The translations under genes were made by a program, and so were the position numbers. Below, in pieces: positions 34,519-41,988 of a DNA stretch of 64,000 nucleotides. The DNA comes from Paludisphaera rhizosphaerae. Lineage in GTDB: Bacteria > Planctomycetota > Planctomycetia > Isosphaerales > Isosphaeraceae. The stretch is taken from positions 243,921 through 307,920 of the forward strand of contig NZ_JAALCR010000010.1 in NCBI RefSeq assembly GCF_011065895.1, in the 5' to 3' direction. The notes under the pieces were generated by a model, which was given only the letters and a program-made list of their open reading frames with translations, did not search any database and was not told the origin of the DNA. How positions within the stretch are numbered: position 1 is the stretch's first letter; each line of letters starts with the position of its first letter.

Positions 34519-35385
34519 TCAAAAGGGGACGACCAGCCCGTCGTAGGCGAGCCGCACGTTCGACGGCAGCATCGCCTCGACGCGCTGGTGGTCGAACTCA
34601 TGGGAGACGTGCGTGAAGAAGGCCCGCTTCGGCTCCAGGCGTTCGACGACCTTCAGCGCCTCGTCGAGGCAGAAGTGGGTGGGATGGGGGTCGAAACGGA
34701 GGGCGTCGAGGATGAGGACGTCGAGCCCGCGGAGGGCGTCGAAGGTCTCCTCCGGGATGCGGTTGACGTCGGTGCAATAAGCGAGGTCGCCGACGCGGTA
34801 ACCCAGCACGGTGAATCGGCCGTGGTGGAGCCGGACCGGCAGGACCGTCTGCCCCAGAACCTCGAACGGCTTGTAAGGCTCGACGCGCTCGAAGTCGATC
34901 TTGGGGACGAATCCGGCGGGCCAGTTCCGGGTCTCCTCACGGAAAGCGTAGGAGAAGACTCGCTTGATGTAGTCCTCAGTATCGGCCTCGCAAAAGACGG
35001 GAACCGGCCCGCCGATCCATTTGGGGAAGACCCGGGCGTCGTCGAGGCCGAAGAGGTGGTCGGCGTGGTGATGGGTGAAGGCGATGGCGTGAATCCGCCG
35101 CACTCCCTCGCGGAGGAGCTGGATCCGCATCTCAGGGGTGGTGTCGATGAGCAGGTCGCCCGCGGGGAAGCTCATCAGCACGCTGGGCCGGGTGCGGTTG
35201 TTGCGGGGGTCGTCCGACATGCAGACCGAGCAGTCGCAGCCGAGGACGGGGACTCCCGATGAGGTTCCGGTTCCCAGAAACGTCAATCGCCGGTTCGGCG
35301 CATGGGGGCTTTCGATCAACCGACTCAAGCTCCGTAGAAGTCGCCCGCCTCCCCGACGCGGCCGGTCGCCGCGGGACGGACCCAT
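34519..35385 (-). CDS. PhnP-like MBL-fold metallo-hydrolase
   Basis: 288 residues if the ATG at 35385 is used; the first about 30 residues are basic and atypical, so a later start near RRLTFLGTGTSSGVP is possible. LGTGTSSGVPVLGCDCSVC (about 37-55) with Cys residues, FTHHHADHLFGLDD (HxHxDH, about 104-117), a His in PVRLHHGRF and the terminal FTHVSHEFDH are the metal ligands of PhnP/RNase Z-like metallo-beta-lactamase-fold phosphodiesterases. No phn genes are nearby, so the substrate is open. It is the last gene before the tRNA-Arg and the inserted element. Confidence 0.9.
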   Translation of the reverse strand: MGPSRGDRPRRGGGRLLRSLSRLIESPHAPNRRLTFLGTGTSSGVPVLGCDCSVCMSDDPRNNRTRPSVLMSFPAGDLLIDTTPEMRIQLLREGVRRIHAIAFTHHHADHLFGLDDARVFPKWIGGPVPVFCEADTEDYIKRVFSYAFREETRNWPAGFVPKIDFERVEPYKPFEVLGQTVLPVRLHHGRFTVLGYRVGDLAYCTDVNRIPEETFDALRGLDVLILDALRFDPHPTHFCLDEALKVVERLEPKRAFFTHVSHEFDHQRVEAMLPSNVRLAYDGLVVPF

Positions 35386-35488
35386 TCTACAACGCCTTCC
35401 CCAGGCCTCGCGAGCCGAACCGGCCCCGCATCCAACCGCCGGCGTCTTGACAAACCCTCCCGTCCACGATGGAATGAGTCCCAGTGAC

Positions 35489-35562
35489 GCGCCCGTAGCT
35501 CAATTGGATAGAGCGTTAGCCTCCGGAGCTAAAGGTTACAGGTTCAAATCCTGTCGGGCGTA
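35489..35562 (+). tRNA. tRNA-Arg (anticodon CCG)
   Basis: 74 nt. Acceptor stem GCGCCCG/CGGGCGT (one G-U pair at the end), D-stem GCTC/GAGC, anticodon stem TTAGC/GCTAA around loop CTCCGGA with CCG at 35523-35525, T-stem ACAGG/CCTGT with loop TTCAAAT, and discriminator A. CCA is not encoded. A tyrosine recombinase follows 137 bp downstream, so the 3' end is the probable attachment site of the element to the right. Confidence 0.95.
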
Positions 35563-35615
35563 TTCCGCCGGGGAGATCGCGAAACCCCGGATTTTTCCGT
35601 CGGCCGACGTGCAAC

Positions 35616-35682
35616 GTACCCGCCGATACGTATCGGCGGCGCGGCATCCCTTCATGGTTCGGACGGGTATTTCGTACCCGCC
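35616..35682. promoter_or_regulatory. Palindrome and hairpin between tRNA-Arg and integrase
   Basis: A perfect 20-bp palindrome, CCGCCGATACGTATCGGCGG (35620-35639), and a hairpin CGGGTA-TTTCG-TACCCG (35664-35680) just before the integrase ribosome-binding site (GGAGG, 35688-35692). The 9-mer GTACCCGCC occurs twice in direct orientation (35616 and 35674). Likely recombinase arm sites, an operator, or both. Confidence 0.6.
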
Positions 35683-35699
35683 TGTATGGAGGCCGCGCC

Positions 35700-36764
35700 G
35701 TGCCAGATCCCATCCGAGTCCCCGCCTACAGACTCCACAAGGCCTCGGGTCGCGCCAGGACCCGCCACAAGGGCCGGGACATCTACTTTCCCGGCAAGTT
35801 CCAGAGCCGCGAGTCCCTGGAGGCCTACGCCCGCTTCGTGGCCGGGCTGACCGACCCTAACGCCCCCGCCCTCCCGGAGGCTTCTCCGCCCGGTTCCATC
35901 ACGATCGCCGAGCTGATCCTCCACTTCGCGGCCTGGGCCGAGCGTTACTACGTGAATGAGGGCGTCCCGACCGGCGAGGCGACGAACTGCAAGTACGCAT
36001 TCCGCCCGCTGGACGACCTGTACGGCCTGATCCCTGCGTCCGAGTTCGGCCCGAAAAAGCTGCGGCTCGTGCGCGAGGAGATGATCCGCCGACGATGGAC
36101 CCGGCGGCACATCAACGCCGCGGTGAACCGGATCAAGCGGCTGTTCCGGTGGGGGGCGTCCGAGGAGCTGATCCCCGGCTCGATCGCCGTGAACACGGCC
36201 ACGCTCCCCGCGCTGAAGCGTGGGCGGCAAGACGTCGCCGAGAAGCCGGAAGTCGCAGCCGTCCCCGACTGGATGGTCGAGAAGACGCTGTTCCACCTGG
36301 GCCCGAAGTTCCGTGACCTGATCCGCGTCATGCGTTGGACCGGCATGCGGCCCGGCGAGGCCGTCGCGATGCGGGCCGAGCACCTCGATCGATCCGACCC
36401 CGAATGCTGGATCTACCGGCCGGCGACCCACAAGACGCAGTACCGCGGCAAGGAACGGGTCGTCTTCATAGGGCCTCGCGCCCGAGAGATCGTCTTGCCC
36501 AGGCTCGTGGCGACCGACCGGGGGGCCATCTTTCCCACCCGCCGCGACAACCTGCGATCCGCCGTCGTCCGGGCCTGCGCCACGGCCGGCGTGCCAGTCT
36601 GGACGCCCAACCAGCTCCGGCATGCGTTCGCTACCGAGGTCCGGGCCCGGCTGGGCCTGGAGGCCGCCCAGGTCGCCCTGGGCCATTCCGAGGCGAATGT
36701 CACCCAGGTCTACGCCGAAAGAGACATGGCGAAGGCCAGGGCCGCGGCGTTGATGGTCGGGTGA
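35700..36764 (+). CDS. Tyrosine recombinase/phage-type integrase
   Basis: 354 residues from GTG 35700, with GGAGG 7 nt upstream. The N-terminal part (about 60-160) is a SAM-like core-binding domain: TIAELILHFAAWAERYYV and RRHINAAVNRIKRLFRWGASEELI. The catalytic domain has Arg in MRWTGMRPGEAVAMR (about 216-230), Lys in THKTQYRGKERVV, HxxR in NQLRHAFATEVR (about 303-314), LGHS (about 325) and nucleophile Tyr in VTQVYAERDM (about 336). Its place beside the tRNA-Arg gene fits site-specific integration there. No excisionase of known type was identified; the DUF1580-like protein at 37957 is a candidate. Confidence 0.94.
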   Translation: MPDPIRVPAYRLHKASGRARTRHKGRDIYFPGKFQSRESLEAYARFVAGLTDPNAPALPEASPPGSITIAELILHFAAWAERYYVNEGVPTGEATNCKYAFRPLDDLYGLIPASEFGPKKLRLVREEMIRRRWTRRHINAAVNRIKRLFRWGASEELIPGSIAVNTATLPALKRGRQDVAEKPEVAAVPDWMVEKTLFHLGPKFRDLIRVMRWTGMRPGEAVAMRAEHLDRSDPECWIYRPATHKTQYRGKERVVFIGPRAREIVLPRLVATDRGAIFPTRRDNLRSAVVRACATAGVPVWTPNQLRHAFATEVRARLGLEAAQVALGHSEANVTQVYAERDMAKARAAALMVG

Positions 36765-36873
36765 ACACTGTGTATTCTTGAATCGTCCGCCTGATCAGCG
36801 GGTCGAGCGGGCGGGCCGTCCGGGGTCGTGTTTCCCCCGGGCGGTCGCGCCCGCGTCATCAGGAAACACGCCG

Positions 36874-37668
36874 ATGAGCGAGGCCGCCTATCCCGTCGAG
36901 CCGTGCCTGAACTGCGGTGCCATGTCCTGGCCGTTCGGCCGCATCTGCCCGGGGTGCCGAGAGACTCGATGGGAATACGTGGTCAAATTCATCCCCCACT
37001 TCATGCCTTGGTTCGGTCTGCCGGACGAGTTCACGCCGCCCCCGGGCCTCGTCTTCACCCACCCCGACACGTTCGATTACTACGGCGAGGATGATTTCGA
37101 GACCTCCCCCGAGCTGGTGGGACGGGTGAACGTCTTCACGGAACTTCGATTGCTGAGGAAGCTTGAACTTCTCCGCGAGGACGAGCGGCTCAGCAATCTC
37201 GACCAGAATCTCTTACCTCTGCTAGACGACCACGGCCTATCCCTGGGAGCCAGGTTGCCGCGAGACGGTTCATGGTGGTGGCTGAATGATCGGAATCCGG
37301 TTCTCGTCACCGCCGTCGCCTTGCGAAACCGCTTCACGAACGCTCGCGTCGATCTGAAGAACTTCCCCCGCGCGGGGAACGCGACGCCGCCGTCGTCCAG
37401 GCCGGAGGAGATCGACTACGGGAGAATCGTCTCTCAGCTCCGGAAGAGGAACCTGAAGAACCCGGCGGCGCTTGTGGAGTACATGGCGAGCCGCGACCAG
37501 GCGACGGTCGAGGAGCTGGCCGAACAGGTCCACGGAAACGACGGCGTCGGCGCCGACGCCGTCCGAAAGAATGTGTCGCGAACGAACATCGAGCTGGGCG
37601 TGATCAGCTCGCCTTTGTCGTTTCGATGGGCGTCGAGCCGTGTCTTCCGGGAAATTTCTCCGGAATAG
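36874..37668 (+). CDS. Zinc-ribbon protein with C-terminal winged-helix-like region, element-encoded
   Basis: 264 residues from ATG 36874; in-frame codons upstream lack support. CLNCGAMSWPFGRICPGC (about residues 11-28) is a CxxC-CxxC zinc ribbon. The middle is not recognised (HTHPDTFDYYGEDDFE and a Leu-rich helix at about 90-115). The C-terminal quarter has KNPAALVEYMASRDQATVEELAEQVHG and VRKNVSRTNIEL, which reads like a winged-helix DNA-binding unit. It lies between the integrase and the replication genes; a regulatory role in the element is plausible but unproven. Confidence 0.6.
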   Translation: MSEAAYPVEPCLNCGAMSWPFGRICPGCRETRWEYVVKFIPHFMPWFGLPDEFTPPPGLVFTHPDTFDYYGEDDFETSPELVGRVNVFTELRLLRKLELLREDERLSNLDQNLLPLLDDHGLSLGARLPRDGSWWWLNDRNPVLVTAVALRNRFTNARVDLKNFPRAGNATPPSSRPEEIDYGRIVSQLRKRNLKNPAALVEYMASRDQATVEELAEQVHGNDGVGADAVRKNVSRTNIELGVISSPLSFRWASSRVFREISPE

Positions 37669-37674
37669 ACGCCG

Positions 37675-37718
37675 TGTCCGCGATATGTCCGCGCTGTGTC
37701 CGCGCCGTGTCCGCCCCC
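37675..37718 (+). repeat. Four 11-bp tandem iteron-like repeats
   Basis: Four contiguous 11-mers, TGTCCGCGATA, TGTCCGCGCTG, TGTCCGCGCCG and TGTCCGCCCCC, sit on one helical face (11-bp period) immediately downstream of the zinc-ribbon gene and 57 bp before the replication-gene operon. Tandem short repeats of this kind are typical of initiator or repressor binding sites (iterons). Confidence 0.7.
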
Positions 37719-37774
37719 CTCTTTAAACTTGCCCTCGGATTCGATTCACGTTCAACCGTGATCCGGGGGCAACC

Positions 37775-37960
37775 ATGTCTGAACACGATGATCTGATTCC
37801 TCGCCCGCCGGTCGTGCGAGAGCGGCTCGCCCAGGTGAGCCGAGAGGCCGCCCGCCTGCGGCGACTCCTACGCCTTTCCGAGGCGGCCGCCCGCGAGCGA
37901 CACGAGCGGGCCCTCCGGAATTCCTCCGCGAACGCCCAGGCGGCCGGAGGCGGCCGATGA
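37775..37960 (+). CDS. Small coiled-coil protein, element-encoded
   Basis: 61 residues, Arg-rich, mostly one amphipathic helix (VRERLAQVSREAARLRRLLR, about 14-33, continuing). Its stop overlaps the next start (ATGA), so it is the first gene of the operon leading to the primase-polymerase. No family recognised. Confidence 0.6.
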   Translation: MSEHDDLIPRPPVVRERLAQVSREAARLRRLLRLSEAAARERHERALRNSSANAQAAGGGR

Positions 37961-38262
37961 GCGAACCCGCCTACCTGACCCCTGCCGCCGCCGGCCGCTT
38001 GTTCCCCTCGGCGGACGGCCGAGGGCTCTCGCCCCAGTCCGTCATGCGGTCCATCCTTCGCGGCACGCAGAGCGTTCGCCAGGCGACGGAGCGGATCAAG
38101 CTCCGCGCCGTGCGGACCCCGGCCGGCTGGCTGACCACCGCCGAATGGGTCGCCGAATACGTCGACGCCCTGACCGCCGATCGCGTCGGGGCCCCTCACA
38201 AGCAATCCGTCGAGGAGCGAGGCCTGAAGGCCCGGGCGCTCCTCCGCGCCAAGGGTTGGTGA
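37957..38262 (+). CDS. DUF1580-like helix-turn-helix/excisionase-type protein
   Basis: 101 residues. YLTPAAAGRLFPSADGRGLS (about 6-25) reads as the first helix of a MerR/excisionase-like HTH, followed by VMRSILRGTQSVRQA and a strand-like IKLRAVRTPAGWLTTAEWV (about 48-66). This resembles planctomycete DUF1580 proteins, which have LxxAARLLP...VKLEAVxVGGxxxTSxEAL. A role as excision director or transcription regulator of the element is inferred. ATGA overlap with the preceding gene. Confidence 0.6.
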   Translation: MSEPAYLTPAAAGRLFPSADGRGLSPQSVMRSILRGTQSVRQATERIKLRAVRTPAGWLTTAEWVAEYVDALTADRVGAPHKQSVEERGLKARALLRAKGW

Positions 38263-38318
38263 CGAACCAAGGGTCTTCGACGGCCGGGAGATCAACCCGC
38301 CGACTTTGAGGGGACGTC

Positions 38319-38621
38319 ATGAGGGGTGGAAAGAGGGCGACGGACGCGGCCGCCCGCTTCAAGGCGGCGATGTCCGCCGTCGACATCGAGGACCGGATCG
38401 CCGACGCCGTGCGATCCGGATGTCGTCTTTGCGGGCGACCGGCCTCCTTCGGGGGATTCTACCGGCCGCACTCCCAGGCCGGCCGGGTCGCCTACATCTA
38501 TGCGTTGTGCGCGGCCTGCGAGCGCACGCCGGGCTCGCTCGGTCGCATCGAGTCGATGGCGGACGAAGCTATCGAAACCCGCGAGGCGGCGCGTCGGAAG
38601 CGGAAAGGGGGCCATCGATGA
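38319..38621 (+). CDS. Small zinc-finger-like protein, element-encoded
   Basis: 100 residues. Two Cys pairs, CRLCG (about 35-39) and CAACE (about 64-68), form a probable zinc-binding four-Cys site; flanking regions are helical and basic. The gene overlaps the primase-polymerase gene by ATGA, so it may assist replication or be a regulator. No family recognised. Confidence 0.6.
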   Translation: MRGGKRATDAAARFKAAMSAVDIEDRIADAVRSGCRLCGRPASFGGFYRPHSQAGRVAYIYALCAACERTPGSLGRIESMADEAIETREAARRKRKGGHR

Positions 38622-41143
38622 GCCCCGAGTTGAAGGAACTGCCGGCGACGGCCGGCCCGGCGCTTCCGCCACGCGACTCGCACGGGAGGACGCCGCGGGC
38701 GGTCGCGCTGGCCCTGCTCGCGAAGGGGTTCCATCCCGTCGCCCTCTATTCGGCGGCCGAGGAGCCGAATGGCAAGGGCAAGCGTCCGATCGGGTCCGCC
38801 TGGGGCGATCACAGGCAGACGCTGAACGCCGACGGGCTCGGGCGGAAATTCGACGACCACCCCGATGCGGGCGTCGGGATCTGCCTGGGGCCGGGGAGGA
38901 CCCGTTGGGGCCGCTGGCTGATCGACGTCGAGGTCGACGGCCCCGAGGGCGAGGATTCCTTCCTCCGCCTGGTGGGCGGCGAGATCGTCGAGACGATGGG
39001 CTGGACTTCGGCCAGGGGCCGGCATCGGCTGTTCCTCGTGGTAGATGATTTCCTCGGCTTGCTCCAGGCGGCCGGCGCGGTCGAGGGGAAGGGAAGTCAG
39101 AAGGGGGTGTTTCATCTGCCCGACTTCCGGGGGCTCGAAATCCGGGTCGGCGGCGAGAAGGAGGGCGGTAGCCTCAAGCAGCTGCAATCCGCCTGCCCGC
39201 CGACCGTCGGGACCGACGGCAAGCCTCGCGAGTGGACCGGCGGCTGGGACGTCGCCGAGCTGCCGGACGCGGCGCTCGCCGCGCTGGAAGCCGTCGCCGA
39301 GAGGGCGGCCGTCCGCGCGGAGTCGGGTTCGCCCCCTGCGCCGGCGGTCGAATCGCAGCCGTCGGAGGGATGGGCCATCCCCGTCACGACTCCGGGCGAT
39401 CCCGCCGGGCGCAAGGAGAGGTACGCGCGGAACGGCTTCGAAGCCGAGCTGGCCAGGGTCGCGGCCGCCGTCGAGGGGGAGCGGAACACGACCCTCAACC
39501 GCGCCTCGTTCGCGATCGGCCAACTGGTCGGGGCCGGGGCGGTTTCGGGAGCCGAAGCGACGGCCGGATTGACGCAAGCGGCCCTCTCGATCGGCCTGGG
39601 CGAGGAAGAGGCGAGGAACACGATCCGAAGCGGCCTGGAGGCCGGCATGGGACGCCCTCGCGACCTGTCGAACGTGGGCGTCCAGGCCCCGATGATGTCC
39701 TCGGCCGCCCCGAATGGGCCTGGGGGCGAGGGTGACGACGAGTGGCCTCCCCTGAAGATCGGGATGGCCCCCGACGTCGAGCCCTTTCCGCTGGAACTGC
39801 TGCCGCACCCGGCCCGGCGCCTCGTCGAGGTGGCTGCCGAGTCGATCGGCTGCCCGGTCGACTTCGTCGCGGCCGGCGTGCTGGGGGCCGCCTCGGCGGC
39901 GATCGGCCGATCGGCCGAGTTGGAGGTGAAGCCGGGATACCGGGAATCGGCGGCCCTCTTCATCGCGGCCGTGGGCGGCCCGTCGAGCGGCAAGTCGCCG
40001 GCGATCTCCATCGCGATGAAGCCTATCAGGGATCTTGAGATCCAGGCGCGGGCCGAGTGGGAGGAGGAGCACAGGGCCTGGAAGCAAACGAAGGAAGAGG
40101 ACCGAGGCGAGGAGCCGGCGCTCCGGCGGATCTACACGACTGACCCGACGACCGAGGCCCTGGGGCCGATCCTCCAGGCCAATCCGAGGGGGATGGCGAT
40201 CACGCCCGACGAGCTGACGAAGTTCATCCTCGGCATGGACCAGTACAAGGGCGGCAAGGGGGGCGACCGCCCGTTCTACCTCAGCGCCTGGAGCGGCCAC
40301 CCAGTCCAGGTCGACCGGGCGAAGAACGCCCTGAAGCCGATCTTCGTGCCCCACCCGTTCCTGACCGTCGCGGGCGGCCTCACGCCCGACATGGGCTCGT
40401 CCCTCGTCGAGGGGAAGGGCCGCGACGACGGGTTCATCGCCCGGTTCCTCTTCTGCTTCCCGGAGCCGATTCCTCGTCCCTACTCTCGCCGAGGGGTCCA
40501 CCCGGAGGTCGCAGAGGACTGGCGGCGCCTCGTCAACGGCCTGTGGGCTCGTCCGATGCTCGAAACCGACGCCGGCCCTCGGCCGAACGTGGTGCGGATG
40601 ACCCCCGCCGCCGCCGACGCCTGGTTCGGCGCCTGCAACGCCCACCGCGCCGAGATGTACGCGATCGACTTCCCCCGCAGCCTGGAAGGTTGCTGGGGCA
40701 AGCTCGAACAGTACGCGGCCCGGCTCGCCCTGGTCCTCCACCTGATGCACGACTCCGCCCCGCTCCGCGGGATCATCCAGCAACCCCCGGACGTGCAGCC
40801 GGCGACGATCGAGGCGGCATGGCGGCTGGTCGGCTACTTCAAGAGCCACGCCCTGCGCTTCCACGCCCAGGGCCGGGCGACCGTCATCCCCGATATCGCG
40901 ATGGCGATCTTGGAATGGGTCATGAAACACGAGATCGAACGCTTCACCGAACGCGATATCCGGCGCTCCAGCACGAGATTCGAGAACAACATCGCCGGTG
41001 TCGCCGAGGCGATCCGATGGATGCGGGACCATGGAGCTATCCGAGCCGCTTCGCCACCCTCGGTCTCGCCTCGGGCCGGACGCCCCCAGGCTCCCGCCTG
41101 GGATGTTCATCCCGTCATCCTCAAAGGCGGCATCGCGCGATGA
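38618..41143 (+). CDS. Primase-polymerase / DUF3987 replication protein
   Basis: 841 residues. The N-terminal part (about 25-200) resembles bifunctional DNA primase-polymerase (Prim-Pol): ALALLAKGFHPVALYSA, GVGICLGPGRT, WLIDVEVDG (a D-x-E metal motif, about 107) and a His-containing GRHRLFLV. From about 370, LPHPARRLVEVAAESIGCPVDFVAAGVLGAAS leads into DUF3987, a helicase-like ATPase, with Walker A GGPSSGKSP (about 450) and GMAITPDELTKFILGMDQYKGG. Such proteins initiate replication of phages, plasmids and satellites. It sits just before a likely origin and drives the idea that this element replicates autonomously at some stage. Confidence 0.85.
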   Translation: MSPELKELPATAGPALPPRDSHGRTPRAVALALLAKGFHPVALYSAAEEPNGKGKRPIGSAWGDHRQTLNADGLGRKFDDHPDAGVGICLGPGRTRWGRWLIDVEVDGPEGEDSFLRLVGGEIVETMGWTSARGRHRLFLVVDDFLGLLQAAGAVEGKGSQKGVFHLPDFRGLEIRVGGEKEGGSLKQLQSACPPTVGTDGKPREWTGGWDVAELPDAALAALEAVAERAAVRAESGSPPAPAVESQPSEGWAIPVTTPGDPAGRKERYARNGFEAELARVAAAVEGERNTTLNRASFAIGQLVGAGAVSGAEATAGLTQAALSIGLGEEEARNTIRSGLEAGMGRPRDLSNVGVQAPMMSSAAPNGPGGEGDDEWPPLKIGMAPDVEPFPLELLPHPARRLVEVAAESIGCPVDFVAAGVLGAASAAIGRSAELEVKPGYRESAALFIAAVGGPSSGKSPAISIAMKPIRDLEIQARAEWEEEHRAWKQTKEEDRGEEPALRRIYTTDPTTEALGPILQANPRGMAITPDELTKFILGMDQYKGGKGGDRPFYLSAWSGHPVQVDRAKNALKPIFVPHPFLTVAGGLTPDMGSSLVEGKGRDDGFIARFLFCFPEPIPRPYSRRGVHPEVAEDWRRLVNGLWARPMLETDAGPRPNVVRMTPAAADAWFGACNAHRAEMYAIDFPRSLEGCWGKLEQYAARLALVLHLMHDSAPLRGIIQQPPDVQPATIEAAWRLVGYFKSHALRFHAQGRATVIPDIAMAILEWVMKHEIERFTERDIRRSSTRFENNIAGVAEAIRWMRDHGAIRAASPPSVSPRAGRPQAPAWDVHPVILKGGIAR

Positions 41144-41158
41144 GACCCTCCCGCTGGA

Positions 41159-41470
41159 GTTTTGTCGGTTTCGTCGGCGATTTGTCGGCGACCGCCGATA
41201 AATGCAAGTCGTGTTCCGAAAACGACTTGCGAATACTGTCGGTTTCGTCGGCGGATTCCTGGAATTGTCGGTTGTGTCGGGACTCACTAGAACAATGATT
41301 TAACATAAATAAGTGTTATTATGCTTATTCATAAGTTGTGTCTTACTTCGTTTTCCCGGGAAACCGCCGACGAAACCGACAGTATTCGCAAGTCGTTTCT
41401 AGGTAAATTTTTATGGTGTCGGCAGCCTGCCGACAAATTGCCGACAAATCACCGACGAAATCGACAAAAC
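41159..41470. other. Origin-like region: inverted repeat arms around an AT-rich core
   Basis: Noncoding. A perfect 34-bp inverted repeat, 41221-41254 (beginning AACGACTTGCGAATACTG) and 41364-41397, brackets a 109-bp AT-rich core that itself holds AATAAG/CTTATT (41308-41329). TGTCGG hexamers lie on the left side (41163, 41183, 41237, 41266, 41275). Mirrored CCGACA-type hexamers lie on the right, with a GTCGGCAG-C-CTGCCGAC hairpin (41418-41434). The layout immediately after the primase-polymerase gene fits a theta or phage-type replication origin. Confidence 0.68.
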
Positions 41471-41493
41471 ATCGTGATCGAGAGGAGCCCATT

Positions 41494-41764
41494 ATGATCC
41501 GGCCGGACCAAGGCGATGCGTTCGTCAACGCCCTATACGCCCAGCTGGCCAGGGACTGCCTGGACGTCGCGGCGAGCGAGAAGAGGCGAGTCCCGAGGCT
41601 GCGTATCTCGGTCGTCCCCCCACGCCGAATACGGGGCCGTCAAGGGGGCCCGGATCACTGTCCAATCGTTCGGCGACGTCTTCGAGGTCGATATCGCCCC
41701 GGGTACGCCCGTCACGCAGATCGAGCGGAAGCTGCGAGGCTGCGCCGATCGGCAGGCAACCTAA
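41494..41764 (+). pseudogene. Small element gene with a frameshift in a C6 run
   Basis: The ATG at 41494 with GAGGAG upstream starts MIRPDQGDAFVNALYAQLARD and reads well to about codon 43. Coding continues in the next frame as HAEYGAVKGARITVQSFGDV to the stop at 41764. The shift falls in a run of six C (about 41619-41625), where one fewer C would restore an 89-residue protein. Function unknown. It could be a sequencing error, a mutation or a phase-variable run. Confidence 0.6.
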
Positions 41765-41988
41765 CCCCTCTGGCTTGGTCGCCCCCACCATACCGCGCCG
41801 CCCACGGGTGCAAGCTTGGATGCTGCATGCACCCATGGGACCCAAATATGTTGACGCCGACCGCCCTCTGACCACCACACCTGGCAGTACCGTGGAAAAC
41901 CGGAGTTTGGATTTCGGATTTTTTGTGCAAATGTCATCCCCTGGCGGACCGGGCCGGATCGCTCGATCGCATGCCGGCCTGAAGGCCC

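Noticed and set aside
37675..37718. Short tandem repeats considered as a CRISPR array
   Set aside because: Units are 11 bp without spacers and no cas genes are nearby; iteron-like instead.
41159..41530. Small minus- and plus-strand ORFs across the inverted-repeat region
   Set aside because: Their translations arise from the repeated TGTCGG/CCGACA sequence, with no ribosome-binding site or family.
41806..41846. GGGTGCA...TGCACCC dyad considered as a copy of the nested element near 30.5 kb
   Set aside because: Only the short GGGTGC/GCACCC ends agree; the inner palindrome differs.
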